A stretch of 64,000 nucleotides of DNA, taken from the NCBI GenBank assembly GCA_016710785.1, contig JADJUE010000003.1, forward strand, positions 186,001-250,000, written 5' to 3'. The notes beneath the pieces are model-generated. The model did no database searches and was not told the DNA's origin. It saw only the letters and a program-made list of their open reading frames with translations. The position numbers and the translations under genes were made by a program. This document shows positions 34,895 through 44,306 of the stretch, piece after piece; position 1 is the stretch's first letter, and the number at the start of each line of letters is the position of its first letter. Source of the stretch: Candidatus Epilinea brevis. GTDB lineage: Bacteria; Chloroflexota; Anaerolineae; Epilineales; Epilineaceae.

Positions 34895-35154
34895 TCCTGA
34901 CGCGGTCCTCGGCGATCGGGTACCTGAACGCCATCACCGTCGCCCAGGTGACGACGACCATTCGGGGCACACCGGCAGAGGTCCTGCTCGTGGAAAGCGA
35001 TGGGATGCCTCAGCGCTGTGTCGCGAGTCTCGACAATCTTCAGACCGTTCGAAAAGCGCATTTCGGTCCGTTGATTGTCCACCTTTCGGCCGAACGGATG
35101 CGGCAGGTGCGATCGGCGCTCGAGTTCGCGCTGGGGTTCAATGAGATGCGATGA
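34819..35154 (+). pseudogene. MazF/PemK-like toxin lacking a start codon
   Basis: The frame encodes RHGDVCWVQSPDRSGRRPA, LILTRSSAIGYLNAITVAQ, VTTTIRGTPAEV, CVASLDNLQTV and FGPLIVHLSAERM, a nearly full-length MazF-type mRNA interferase. Between the upstream in-frame stop (34789) and the RHGDV block there is no ATG, GTG or TTG, only CTG (34819), and the GTG at 34948 would remove half the fold. Adding one G to the run 34840-34843 would put ATG 34838 in frame (MGDVCWVQ). It is either a dead toxin, a consensus error or a frameshift-dependent fusion. Confidence 0.7.
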
Positions 35155-35240
35155 CGTCTGAACCTGCGGATGCTTAGGTCCTGCTGGACGGTCCTCGTAG
35201 CTTGTGGGCGTCGAGCTGGCAAGGGGCGCGGATAGAAAAT

Positions 35241-36461
35241 TCACTCCCCATACACCCCCTCCATCCCCTCCACCAGTCCCTCCCACCGGTAATCCCGCAC
35301 CGCCCGCGCCCGCGCCGCGCGGCCCAGCTCCGCCCGCCGCGCCCCGTCGGCGGCCAGCGCGGCGATAGCCCGGGCCATCGCCTCCGGCTCGTCCGCCAGC
35401 AGCGCCTCCCGGCCATCCACCAGCTCCAGCCCCTCGGCGCCCAGGCGGGTGGCGACGATGGCCTTGCCGGCGGCCATCGCCTCCAGCACCTTCAGCCGCG
35501 TCCCGCCGCCCACGCGCAAGGGGACGACGATGATGGCCGCGCGGGCGATGTAGGGCCGCACGTCCGGCACCGCGCCCGTGACCTCGATCCCCAGGGCCGC
35601 GGAGGCCAGCGTCCGCACACGGGGCACGGGATCGCGCCCGACGATCGCCAGGCGCAGGCCAGGCCTCAGGGCGCGGGCCAGGGGCCAGACCCTTTCGCAG
35701 AACCAGGCTATGCCGTCGATGTTGGGCCGGAAGTCCATCTTGCCGGTGAAGACAACCAGGTCGGGGTCTTCCGAGGCCGCGTCGCCCGGCTGATAGACCG
35801 CGGTGTCCACGCCGTTGGGCACCACCACCGGCTCGACGCCCGGCGCCAAGGCGCGCAGGACCTCGGCATCGGCCGCGCTCACTGCCACCACCGCGTTGGC
35901 GGCTCGCAGCAGGCGACGCTCGTAGCGGCGCAGCTTGGCCGTCTGTAAGAGGGAGTAGAGGACGCCCGGCAAGCCGGCCAACCCGCGCGCCAGATCTGCG
36001 CGCCAGGCGCGGTCCTGCAATATCCACTCGGCGTTGTGCGCGTCGTAGACCAGGCGCGGGGCGCGGCCGCGGCGCGCCAGCAGCGCGCGCAGGGCCAGCC
36101 CGAAGGGCGCCATCTCGATGCCTTCCACCTGCAACACATCCACCTGACCGGCCGGATCCGCCGCCAGATCCGCCAGGCAGCGGTCCATCGCCGGCGAGGC
36201 CAGCCGCCGCAGGAGGTCCGGCGTGGGCTGGGTGGGCAGTTCCAGGAGCCGCCGCAGAAAGGGGCGAGGCGGGGGGGGCGGCACCAGCGTGACGGCCACG
36301 CCCCAATCCGGCAATGGTCCCCGGTCGGCGAACGGGTCCCCGAAGCAGACCAGGTGCACCGCGTGGCGTGCGGCCAGCACCCGGACCAGGTTGAGGTTGC
36401 GCAAGGCCGTGCCCTGGTTGGGCGGCCAGGGCAGCTGCGGCGCGAGGATCAGGAGGCGCAT
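35241..36461 (-). CDS. Group 1 (GT4-like) glycosyltransferase
   Basis: About 406 residues with two Rossmann-like halves. LVYDAHNAEW and VVPNGVDTAVYQPG lie at the acceptor/hinge region, VVFTGKMDFRPNIDG opens the donor domain, and IARAAIIVVPLRVGGGTRLKVLEAMAAGKAIVAT is the nucleotide-sugar region of GT4-type enzymes. Relatives act in exopolysaccharide or glycolipid assembly. ATG 36461 is chosen by the conserved MRLLILAPQLPWPP start; the ribosome site is weak. It follows the secreted-protein gene after 43 bases on the same strand. Donor and acceptor cannot be predicted. Confidence 0.88.
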   Translation of the reverse strand: MRLLILAPQLPWPPNQGTALRNLNLVRVLAARHAVHLVCFGDPFADRGPLPDWGVAVTLVPPPPPRPFLRRLLELPTQPTPDLLRRLASPAMDRCLADLAADPAGQVDVLQVEGIEMAPFGLALRALLARRGRAPRLVYDAHNAEWILQDRAWRADLARGLAGLPGVLYSLLQTAKLRRYERRLLRAANAVVAVSAADAEVLRALAPGVEPVVVPNGVDTAVYQPGDAASEDPDLVVFTGKMDFRPNIDGIAWFCERVWPLARALRPGLRLAIVGRDPVPRVRTLASAALGIEVTGAVPDVRPYIARAAIIVVPLRVGGGTRLKVLEAMAAGKAIVATRLGAEGLELVDGREALLADEPEAMARAIAALAADGARRAELGRAARARAVRDYRWEGLVEGMEGVYGE

Positions 36462-36504
36462 GACCGATGACGGGACAAACGACCGACCCAGGACATCGCC
36501 GCCA

Positions 36505-37728
36505 TCACCGGCGTTCACGCGCCAGGAGCGGCAGGTAGAGCCGGGGGTCATCCGCCGCCACCGCCGTCCCGATCGCCACCCTCTCCGTCGCGCTGGGTTC
36601 CGGCACACCGGTCTCGGTAGGCCCTGACTGCGGCGTCGCGGTGGCGGTCGCGATGTCTGTCGGCAGGGTCGTCGGTGCCTGTGTAGGCTCGGCCGTCGCC
36701 GTCGGCTCCCCGCCCCCCGGCTGCCGCGCCTTTCCGCTGTCGGGATCGATCATCAGCCCCGAAGCGTCCACCACCTCGAAATCCGAGCCGTGGACGTTCC
36801 TGAGCTCGCGCAACAGGTCGTTGTTCCAACGTTCGTCCGGCACGCCGGAGATGAACCAGTTGGAGCCGTTGTCAGCCAGGAGGAGGCCGTAATCCTTGAA
36901 GCCCTGCAGGATGACCCGCGTCGAAGGGCTGAAGCGGCTCAGGTCCACCCCCGCCTTCAGACGCAGCCGGGCGCCCATCGGCGGCACGTCGACGTCGCGG
37001 ATGCTGCTGGCGAAATGCCGCGCCGGCCAGAGATAGGCGCGCTGCGAGCGCTGCACCGTGAAGCGGGTGGCGTGGCGCACGGCCCCCGCGGCAACCTCGT
37101 CGTAGCGCACCAAACCCGGCAGGACCGGCAAGCCGGCGGCGTCGGAGCTGGTCCAGCCATCCGGGCGCAGCTTGGAGCTGTCGAGGTCGAAGATCGCCCC
37201 CGAGCCCGCCCGCCAGCCGCCGCCCTCGGGATAGGTGGACCAGGTCTCGTAGAGGCGGCAGTTGTCCTTGTCCAGCACGAGGATGTGACGGTCGCCATCG
37301 CTCTGCGGTCCGCCCTCGATGGGCGCGTTCGGGGGGATGGGGTAGGGCCCCGGGTCGCTCTCGTCGGCGTACTCGAAGCGCAGCGGCACCTTGGGCTGCG
37401 TGCCCGGCACGACCACGTAGGGGATGCCGATCGGCCCCCCGTTCCACAGGCCCGCACCGAAATCCGCATGCAGCCCCGTGTCGCTGCCGATGCTGCGGAT
37501 CCAGGCCGCCGAGCGGGCGTGGACCGGCAGGTCGTCCACCCGCGTGTTCCAGATGTCGTCGGGCGGCAGCATCGGGCAGCCGGCCAGGCTAGGGGCGGGG
37601 GCCTGCGCCCGGGCGGCGACGGCGGACGGAAGGGTACGGGGGCCGTTCAGGGACAGCCCCAGGGCCGCGGCCGCGAGGATCGCGCCGAGCGCGCGGCGAC
37701 GGGCAAGGGATGTTGGGCAACGGGACAT
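36505..37728 (-). CDS. Secreted protein of unknown function
   Basis: About 407 residues. A twin-Arg-containing signal-like start (SLARRRALGAILAAAALGLSL), then a globular domain rich in Trp, Tyr and Asp (PPDDIWNTRVDDLPVH, YPEGGGWRAGSGAIFDL, RYDEVAAGAVRHATRF, WFISGVPDERWNNDLL) that resembles uncharacterised secreted proteins, possibly carbohydrate-related. A Thr/Pro-rich linker leads to the tail RLYLPLLARERR, a C-terminal form frequent in Chloroflexota exported proteins. ATG 37728 has GGAGGTG upstream. Probably co-transcribed with the glycosyltransferase. Confidence 0.75.
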   Translation of the reverse strand: MSRCPTSLARRRALGAILAAAALGLSLNGPRTLPSAVAARAQAPAPSLAGCPMLPPDDIWNTRVDDLPVHARSAAWIRSIGSDTGLHADFGAGLWNGGPIGIPYVVVPGTQPKVPLRFEYADESDPGPYPIPPNAPIEGGPQSDGDRHILVLDKDNCRLYETWSTYPEGGGWRAGSGAIFDLDSSKLRPDGWTSSDAAGLPVLPGLVRYDEVAAGAVRHATRFTVQRSQRAYLWPARHFASSIRDVDVPPMGARLRLKAGVDLSRFSPSTRVILQGFKDYGLLLADNGSNWFISGVPDERWNNDLLRELRNVHGSDFEVVDASGLMIDPDSGKARQPGGGEPTATAEPTQAPTTLPTDIATATATPQSGPTETGVPEPSATERVAIGTAVAADDPRLYLPLLARERR

Positions 37729-37942
37729 CCGGCACCTCCGGCGGGGGAGAGCGGGGAGACTGGGCGGGATTATAGGCCGGGGCCGCAGCGGGCGGGCGCC
37801 GGCGACAGGCCACGGCCACAGCCCTGGCGCGCTGGGACGCAGCTGTAACGCCCACGGCATAGGATCGAGTCGACACCAAGCCCCCGACCGCTATGCGACG
37901 GCAAACGTCGCGAGCGGTCCCACCCGACCAAGGAGAACGCTG

Positions 37943-39214
37943 ATGGACCGCCGTACGACGACCCTGGCCCTGGCGGCCAGCATCTGCACCGGCCTTAGCC
38001 TGGCCCTGGGCAGCGCGATCCTGCATCGCGTGCGCATCGACCCCCTGGGCCTGCCGGTGGCCAACGGCCAGCCGCCGGTCACCGACACGCCCATGGTGCC
38101 CCAGCCGCCGCCGCAGATCACCCCCACCCAGGCGTACACCCTGACGGTGCACCCCGAATGGGGCCAGACCGGCCTCACGCTCGCCGCCCATCCCGAGCAG
38201 TACCTGCAGCAGCTGGCCCACGCTCCGGACGGCGCGGGCATCGCCTTCACCGTGAACAAGGCCTACGAGGACGGCGGCGCGGACCTCTACCTGGCCGAGA
38301 CCGACGCCGCCGGGACGCCCAACGGCATCGTGCGGCCCCTGCGAGCGGCGCCGGCGGGCCGGGCCTTCGTCGACCTGGCCGCCAGCGCTGCCGCGGGCGC
38401 CTACGCCGTGCTGTCCGTGGATCAGGAGGATCCGGCCATCAACGACCTGCACCTGGTCAGCGCCGACGGCCTGACGGAGCGCAACCTCACCGGCGGCCGC
38501 TTTGCCGTCCAGGACTTCCAATGGGCCCCGGACGGGGCGCGCCTGGCCCTCCTCACGCAGGGCGGCGCGCTCTACCAGATCAGCGCTGCCGACGGCGCCG
38601 CCAGCCTCCTGGCCGAGGACCTGCAGTCGCCGGCCGGCAACGCCGCCGCCCTTCTCGCCTGGTCCCCCGATGCCAGCCGTCTGGCCGTCGCCGGCTTCGA
38701 CGGCCCGGCGCCGCGGCTGGAGCTGATCACCCTGGCCGACGGGTCGCGCCTACCGTTGGCCGTCGGGGATCTGGACGATCTGCCGCTGCCGGCCTTCGCC
38801 GCCGACGGCGGCCTGCTGTACTTCCTGGCCCGGCCGCGCACCGCGGGTGGCGGCGCCGATAGCCGGCTCTACCGCATCGAACCGCTGGCCGGGGCCAGCC
38901 CCGTCGACGTGGCCGCCGTGCCCGGCAGCGGCAGCGCCAAGGGCCCGCACGCGCCGCTCCTGCTCGGCCCCGACGGCTCCGATCTCATCTTCGCCATGGG
39001 CGGCGCCCTCTGGCGCCTGGGCACCGACGGCAGCGGCTTCCAGCGGTTGACGGTTCCGGGGGCCGACGTCACCGGCCGGCCCAGCCTTGCGGTGTTGCCT
39101 TCCGGCTCTGCCCTGGCGGCCTACGTCAACTACGCCCCCGCCGCGGCCGGCGGAAGCGCCGGCTGGACCGGACCGGAAGCTGTCCTGAGCATCGGCACGG
39201 CCGTCCTGCCCTGA
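37943..39214 (+). CDS. Exported TolB/WD40-like beta-propeller protein
   Basis: About 423 residues. An N-terminal signal or anchor (LALAASICTGLSLALGSAI), a Pro-rich spacer, then repeated blades with the pattern W/S-P-D-G-x-R/L-A/I (QLAHAPDGAGIAF, FQWAPDGARLALL, LAWSPDASRLAVAG, LLLGPDGSDLIFA). Such propellers bind proteins or ligands and have no predicted activity. ATG 37943 has AAGGAG 6 bases upstream. It precedes the C39-like peptidase gene by 79 bases on the same strand. Confidence 0.8.
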   Translation: MDRRTTTLALAASICTGLSLALGSAILHRVRIDPLGLPVANGQPPVTDTPMVPQPPPQITPTQAYTLTVHPEWGQTGLTLAAHPEQYLQQLAHAPDGAGIAFTVNKAYEDGGADLYLAETDAAGTPNGIVRPLRAAPAGRAFVDLAASAAAGAYAVLSVDQEDPAINDLHLVSADGLTERNLTGGRFAVQDFQWAPDGARLALLTQGGALYQISAADGAASLLAEDLQSPAGNAAALLAWSPDASRLAVAGFDGPAPRLELITLADGSRLPLAVGDLDDLPLPAFAADGGLLYFLARPRTAGGGADSRLYRIEPLAGASPVDVAAVPGSGSAKGPHAPLLLGPDGSDLIFAMGGALWRLGTDGSGFQRLTVPGADVTGRPSLAVLPSGSALAAYVNYAPAAAGGSAGWTGPEAVLSIGTAVLP

Positions 39215-39293
39215 TCGCCGCGACCGGCGCGAAGCGCCGCGGCCCTTCCGCCGTCACCGTTGATCCCACTGAACTGAAAGGACAGCTTGAACC

Positions 39294-40568
39294 ATGAACC
39301 TGAAGCTTCGCAGCCGCGGCCTCCGGCCGCTGCTGATCCTCGCCGCCGCCGGCGTCCTGTCCGCCTCGACCCTGGGGCTGCCGCCGCGGGCGGCAGCCCA
39401 GGGCGGCGCGGCCCCCAGCGGACCGGCGACGCTGCCCCTGCCCTACATCAGCCAGGGCTACTGGCAGATCGGTTGCGACAACGGCCGGCCCCGCAGCCAG
39501 CCCAACTGGAACGGGCGCAACAACTGCGGGCCGGCCAGCCTGGCGATGCTCGGCCAGGCCAACGGCAAGCGCCCCGGCCCCTTGACCAACAAGGGCTTCG
39601 TGGCCCAGATCCGCGCCGGCATCTCCGGCCAGGACCAGGCCTGCAACCCCCTCCTGGGCCGGGGTGCCATCGACATCGGCGCCGGCAACCTGGGCCTGTG
39701 CAGCATGGGCACCAAGGACGAGGCCTGGAGCACCGCGGCCGTCGAGGCCCTGACCCAGGCCTGCCTGCCGGTGCTGGTCTTCGTCAAGAGCGATCAGATC
39801 CACTGGCCGCACAACGGGGGCTGGTACCAGAACAGCGAGCATATCATGCTGGTCAGCGGCTTCAGCGGCAGCGGCAGCGCCAAGGTGGCGCATGTCAGCG
39901 ACCCCCTGGACTACAGCGGCCATTGCCGCCCGAACGAACAGGATCCCGACGCCATCTGCGGCGGGCCCTACACGGTGCCCTACGCCGATCTGGACAAGGC
40001 CCTGCGTCTCTCCAGCCGCGGCTGGTGGGGCAAAGCCTACGGCGAGCGCCTCGGCAACTGCGATCTGGGTCCGCGCTGCGGTGGGGGCGGCGGGAGCGGT
40101 GGTGGCGGAAGCGTCGAGGATCGCGAGCCCTACCGCCACATCGCGCTGCGCATGGCCTCGGCCTGTCGGGAGCCCAAGGTGTGGATCGCCTATGACACCA
40201 CGACGACGCCGGCCGAAGGGCCAGTGGCCCCTTACGTCAAGACCTTCAGCATCATCAACGATGGGTTCTTCCGCACCTACGACTTCCGGATGGACGGTAC
40301 GCGGACCAGCCAGTACTTCAAGGGCACCCTGAAGGCCCTGCGCATCCAGCCCAGCGAGACCCCCGGCTGCGACGTGGCCTTCAGCTACCTGGCCCTGCAT
40401 GACGGGGATGGCGACATCGCCCGCCAATGGCATTTCGCCCAGGGCAAGGGCGGCTGGTGGGCGGCCAACATGATCGACCGCGACCTGCCCGGCAGCTGGC
40501 AGCTGACCACCCGCTCGGCCGCACCCTTCATCCAGCGCGACGGGCTGAACATCGACCTGCGGCGCTGA
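39294..40568 (+). CDS. Exported C39-like cysteine peptidase
   Basis: 424 residues. A signal peptide (RPLLILAAAGVLSASTLGLPPRAAA) is followed by a papain-fold domain of the peptidase C39-like group: Cys78 in NNCGPASLAMLG, His183 in SEHIMLVSGF and Asp in HVSDPLD. A Gly/Ser linker (about residue 265) leads to a C-terminal domain with an odd number of Cys and many aromatics (about 275-424), perhaps a binding module. Family members cleave peptides, classically after Gly-Gly leaders, but exported stand-alone forms have unknown targets. ATG 39294 has AAAGGA upstream. Confidence 0.82.
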   Translation: MNLKLRSRGLRPLLILAAAGVLSASTLGLPPRAAAQGGAAPSGPATLPLPYISQGYWQIGCDNGRPRSQPNWNGRNNCGPASLAMLGQANGKRPGPLTNKGFVAQIRAGISGQDQACNPLLGRGAIDIGAGNLGLCSMGTKDEAWSTAAVEALTQACLPVLVFVKSDQIHWPHNGGWYQNSEHIMLVSGFSGSGSAKVAHVSDPLDYSGHCRPNEQDPDAICGGPYTVPYADLDKALRLSSRGWWGKAYGERLGNCDLGPRCGGGGGSGGGGSVEDREPYRHIALRMASACREPKVWIAYDTTTTPAEGPVAPYVKTFSIINDGFFRTYDFRMDGTRTSQYFKGTLKALRIQPSETPGCDVAFSYLALHDGDGDIARQWHFAQGKGGWWAANMIDRDLPGSWQLTTRSAAPFIQRDGLNIDLRR

Positions 40569-40614
40569 GGCGTGGGCCTCGACGGCGGGCGGCCTCCCAG
40601 CCTCCCCTCGTGCG

Positions 40615-40690
40615 CCCCCCTCCCAACCCTCCCCCCGCTGGGGGGAGGGCTCAGGCTCCTCCCCCCAGCGGGGGGAGGCTGGGAGGGGGG
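40615..40690. repeat. Inverted pair of the dispersed GC palindrome between convergent genes
   Basis: Two copies of the purL-type repeat face each other (40615-40648 and, reversed, 40658-40690), forming a very large hairpin between the ends of two convergent genes (40568 and 40799). It may act as a bidirectional transcription stop as well as being a repeat element. Confidence 0.75.
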
Positions 40691-40798
40691 CCGGCCGGGG
40701 GGGAGGGTCGAAAGGAGGGCGCCGACCGGGGGGCAGGTCGGGAGGGGAGCGCCGCCTACCTACACCTTACCCTCACTGGCACCCGCCTGCCGCCCACC

Positions 40799-43700
40799 CT
40801 AGCGTCGCGCCCAGTACACCTCCGCGGGGCAGGGCACCTGGAAGGCCACCTGGCGGTAGATGCCCTCCAGATCGGCGGTGCTGGGGGCCAGGAAGGCGCG
40901 GGCCGCGCTGCCGGCCAGGCTCGCCAGGAAGGCGCGGTCCACGTCGGCGCCCAGGCCAATGGTGAAGACGGCGATACCCTGGCCGCGGGCGCGAGCCGCC
41001 TGGGCCAGGGCCAGCTCCGGCTCTCCGTCCTGGCGGCCGTCGGTCAACAGCACGATCACCGGCGTGTTGCCAGGGCGGCGGCGCGGGCCTTCCATCTCGG
41101 CGAGGGCCGTCGCCAGGCCGGTCTCCATTCGCGTTCCCGGTCCCGTGCCCAGAGCGGCGATGGCGGCCCGGTGCGCCGCCCGATCGCCGCTGAGGGGACT
41201 GGCCAGGACGGCCTGGCTGTTGAAGGAAACGACGGCCGCCTGGTCGGCCGGCAGCTGCAGGAGGTCGATGAAGAGCGCTCCCGCGGTCTTGGCCGCCTCC
41301 AGCTTGGGCCCGATCATGCTGTTGGAGCTGTCGATGGCCAGGATCACGTCGGCATGCTGCTCCGCCGGGCGGCAGGGCTTCTCCTTCAGGATCAAGGGCA
41401 CGAAGATGGGCCGCGGCTGCGGGCTGGGGGTCGGCGTATCGGTGGGCCGCGGCGTCGCCGTGGCCGTGGGCGAAGGTGTGGCGCTGGCGGTGGGCGTGGG
41501 GCTGCGCGGCGGCTCCGGCGTGGCCGTCGGGCCGCGCACATCGATGCGCGGCACCGGGAAGTCCACGCGGCCCGCCTGGCCGAAGCCGTCCACGTAATCC
41601 CCCCAGGCCCGCAGGTTGGTGGCCTGGCCGGCGCCCGTCTGGCGGGGCAGCAGCCGATAGCTGAGAACGAAGCCCGCCGGCAGCACCCCGGCGATCTGCC
41701 AGCTCAGGCGCCGCGCCGCCGGATCCCATGCGGCGACCGGCTGGACCGAGCCCGCCACCAGATCGAAGGAAGCGGGAATCTCATCGCTGACGGTGATGCT
41801 CTGAAAGAGCGTGGCCGCCGTCAGGCTGCCGGCGATCTGCTCGAAGACCCCGTACAGGAAGCGCGCCCCCTCGATGGCGAAGGCATGCCCTTGGTCGGTG
41901 GCCACGGCGCGCATCAGGCGCTGCCAGGCCTGGATGCCGATGCTGAAGACCTCCACCCCGACCGCCTTGGCCGCGTCGGCCTCCGCTACCGCCAGGTCAT
42001 AGTCCGAGCCGCCGTCGGAGATGAGGATGAGCACGCCCGGCACGCCGGCGCGCGCGCGCTGCCGCAGGTGGTCGCGCCCCTCCTTCAGCCCGCGGTCGAT
42101 GGCCGTCACCTTGTCCGGCGCCGCCGGCTGGATGCCGCCGAGGGCGCGGCTCAGGGCATCGATGTCGGCGGTGAGGCCTTGGACCACCCGGGCGTCCTCG
42201 TTGAAGACCACCACACCCACGCGGCTGCGGCTGAGATCCACCTCGGCGACGAAGTTGCGGGCCGCGCTGCGCAGGGTGTCCAGCTTCTCGCCGGCCATGG
42301 AGGCCGAGTTGTCCAGCACCAGCACGATGTCACGGGTGGCCCCGCCCACCTTGGCGCCGCAGCCGCCCCTGAGGCTCAGGCGCAGCGCCACGGTCTCCCC
42401 CAGCTGCACGGACGCGGGACTGGCCGACTTGGCCGGGTAGCTGCGGCAGCTGCCCTGCTCGCCCGGATCCGGCGCTGTGGCCGCCTCCGACCAGCGGTAA
42501 TGGCTGATGAGGTTGGCCGACCGGTCGCTGACCAGCACCGTGCCGTCGGGCGCCACCGCCAGATCCGACGGCGCGGTGTTGTCGGCGCGGTCGAAGCGCA
42601 TGGCGTCGAAGGCCGTTTCCAGTCGCGCCACCGCGGCGCCGATGTCGTAGCGCCGCACCCAGCCATCGCGGTCCAGGGTGAAGAGCCGACCCGCGGGCCC
42701 GGCCGCGGCGCGCCGCGCACCATCCGGCAGGTCCACCGTCCGCTGGCGGCCATCGGGGGCCACCACATGCAGCCGGCGGTTGGCGCGATCCAGGGCCAGC
42801 AGGCTGCCGTCGGCGGCCAGGTCCAGGTCGGCCCACACCGCTCCGGGCGCCGCGCCTTGGAGGGCGACGGCGGTCCCCGGCTGACCGCTGTCGTCGAAAC
42901 GCTGCAGACGGTCCCGGAGACCATCGAGGACGATGACCTGCCCGTCCGGGGCGCAGGCCAGGGCGGTCGCCTGCGAGCCCTGCCCGATGGCCGTCTGCCA
43001 GCGCAGATCCCAGACATCCCCCTGGCGGCGGTAGCGGCGGATGCCGCTACCGTCGGTCACCGCCGGGTAGGCCCCGTGGCCGCAGACGCGGATGGGCGCG
43101 CCGGCGGGCGACTGCTCCCAGTACAGCGGCGGCTGGCCGCCGCTGAAGGCCTGCACGCGGTCCCCCTTGTCGAGCACCGCCACCTCGCCGGAGCCGGCAG
43201 CCACGGAGAGCGCTTCGGGACCGTCCAGGTCTCCGGGTCGCAGCACCGGCCGGCCCCGCCAGCTGGGGATGGCCGGCGCGCCGCCTTGGGTGAAGGGCAG
43301 GATGGCCACCCGGGAGCCCATGAGGTTGCCCTCCGGCACGGTCACCCAGATGCCGGTGGCGGGATTGACGTCGACTCCCCAGGCGCCGGCCACCGCCGCG
43401 CGCCGCCAGCCGCCGCTGATCCGTGTGTCCAGAGACCAGAGGCCCTCGCTGGTGGCGGCCCAGTAGCGCACGGGGTTCTTCTGGCCGGTGAGCTGCTCCA
43501 CGGCGATGCCGTGCAGCTCAAAAGCGTTCAGCCCTACGGGATCCACGAGCACCGTATCGACCCTTCGCCCGTCGGCCTCCAGCACATGGATGCGCGGCTG
43601 CCGCCCGTCGGCGATGTAGACCCGACCGTCGGGACCCACATCGAGGCCAGCCAGCAGCCCCCCACCAGGCGCGGATGGGACCACGGGCCAGGCCGCCAGG

Positions 43701-44227
43701 CGCCGCCCGTCGGGGCCCAGGCGCAAGAGCTCGCCGCTGCCGGCCGAAGCCACCCACAGGCTGCCGTCGGCGGCCAGGCCCAGTCCGGCCGGCTCTGGAA
43801 TGCCCTCCCAGAGGCTCAGGAACTGCCCATCCAGGGCGAAGACCGTCACCGCGTTGCGGCCCGGATCAGCGACGAAGAGCCGCCCGCCCGCGCCATCGGC
43901 GGCCAGGAAGGTGGGCGCGGCCAGGTCATTGGCCCCCCCTTGGCGGCTGACCAGGGTCTGCGCCGTGCCGTCGGCTTGCAGGCTGATCAAGCGCCCGGTG
44001 GCCTGATCCACCAGGAAGCCGCGCCCGTCGGGCAGCACCGTGATGCCGGTGGTCCAGCGCCAGGCGTCGGCTGGCAGGGGGTCAGGGCGACCGGACCAGG
44101 TGTCGCTCAACGCGTAGGCGCCGGCGACCTGCCGGCGGGCGGCATCCACCGGTTCTGCCGGAAGCCGGCCGAACAGCAGCAGGGACAGCGGGAGCAGGGA
44201 ACGCAACGAGAGGGCGGTGGCGCGCAT
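40799..44227 (-). CDS. Very large exported protein: beta-propeller plus two VWA domains
   Basis: About 1142 residues. Signal peptide (LSLRSLLPLSLLLFG), an NHL/SMP30-like propeller with repeated DG blades (ITVLPDGRGFLVD, LAADGSLWVAS, VGPDGRVYIAD, ALACAPDGQVIVLD), then VWA domain 1 with MIDAS DNSAS and ISDGGSD, a beta domain (about 860-930), a Thr/Pro linker, the Chloroflexota-type wall segment IFVPLILKEK, and VWA domain 2 with DSSNS and LLTDG. Both MIDAS sites look intact, so metal-dependent protein binding is likely. ATG 44227 has GAGG upstream. It is last in an operon led by an ECF sigma factor. Adhesion or surface sensing is inference. Confidence 0.83.
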   Translation of the reverse strand: MRATALSLRSLLPLSLLLFGRLPAEPVDAARRQVAGAYALSDTWSGRPDPLPADAWRWTTGITVLPDGRGFLVDQATGRLISLQADGTAQTLVSRQGGANDLAAPTFLAADGAGGRLFVADPGRNAVTVFALDGQFLSLWEGIPEPAGLGLAADGSLWVASAGSGELLRLGPDGRRLAAWPVVPSAPGGGLLAGLDVGPDGRVYIADGRQPRIHVLEADGRRVDTVLVDPVGLNAFELHGIAVEQLTGQKNPVRYWAATSEGLWSLDTRISGGWRRAAVAGAWGVDVNPATGIWVTVPEGNLMGSRVAILPFTQGGAPAIPSWRGRPVLRPGDLDGPEALSVAAGSGEVAVLDKGDRVQAFSGGQPPLYWEQSPAGAPIRVCGHGAYPAVTDGSGIRRYRRQGDVWDLRWQTAIGQGSQATALACAPDGQVIVLDGLRDRLQRFDDSGQPGTAVALQGAAPGAVWADLDLAADGSLLALDRANRRLHVVAPDGRQRTVDLPDGARRAAAGPAGRLFTLDRDGWVRRYDIGAAVARLETAFDAMRFDRADNTAPSDLAVAPDGTVLVSDRSANLISHYRWSEAATAPDPGEQGSCRSYPAKSASPASVQLGETVALRLSLRGGCGAKVGGATRDIVLVLDNSASMAGEKLDTLRSAARNFVAEVDLSRSRVGVVVFNEDARVVQGLTADIDALSRALGGIQPAAPDKVTAIDRGLKEGRDHLRQRARAGVPGVLILISDGGSDYDLAVAEADAAKAVGVEVFSIGIQAWQRLMRAVATDQGHAFAIEGARFLYGVFEQIAGSLTAATLFQSITVSDEIPASFDLVAGSVQPVAAWDPAARRLSWQIAGVLPAGFVLSYRLLPRQTGAGQATNLRAWGDYVDGFGQAGRVDFPVPRIDVRGPTATPEPPRSPTPTASATPSPTATATPRPTDTPTPSPQPRPIFVPLILKEKPCRPAEQHADVILAIDSSNSMIGPKLEAAKTAGALFIDLLQLPADQAAVVSFNSQAVLASPLSGDRAAHRAAIAALGTGPGTRMETGLATALAEMEGPRRRPGNTPVIVLLTDGRQDGEPELALAQAARARGQGIAVFTIGLGADVDRAFLASLAGSAARAFLAPSTADLEGIYRQVAFQVPCPAEVYWARR

Positions 44228-44306
44228 GGCAAGACCTCGCGGGTGCTGAAGCAGGCAGGGCATCGTCAAGGGTGATTCTGCCACGGATGGCCACCGAAGG
44301 GTGGCA

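Noticed and set aside
34785..35144. A 119-codon ORF overlapping the MazF-like toxin
   Set aside because: Its translation lacks the toxin motifs, which lie in another frame; it is a shadow.
40427..44275. A 1282-codon plus-strand ORF opposite the propeller-VWA gene
   Set aside because: It is the GC-rich complement of a real gene with signal peptide, VWA motifs and ribosome site; its own translation is low-complexity.
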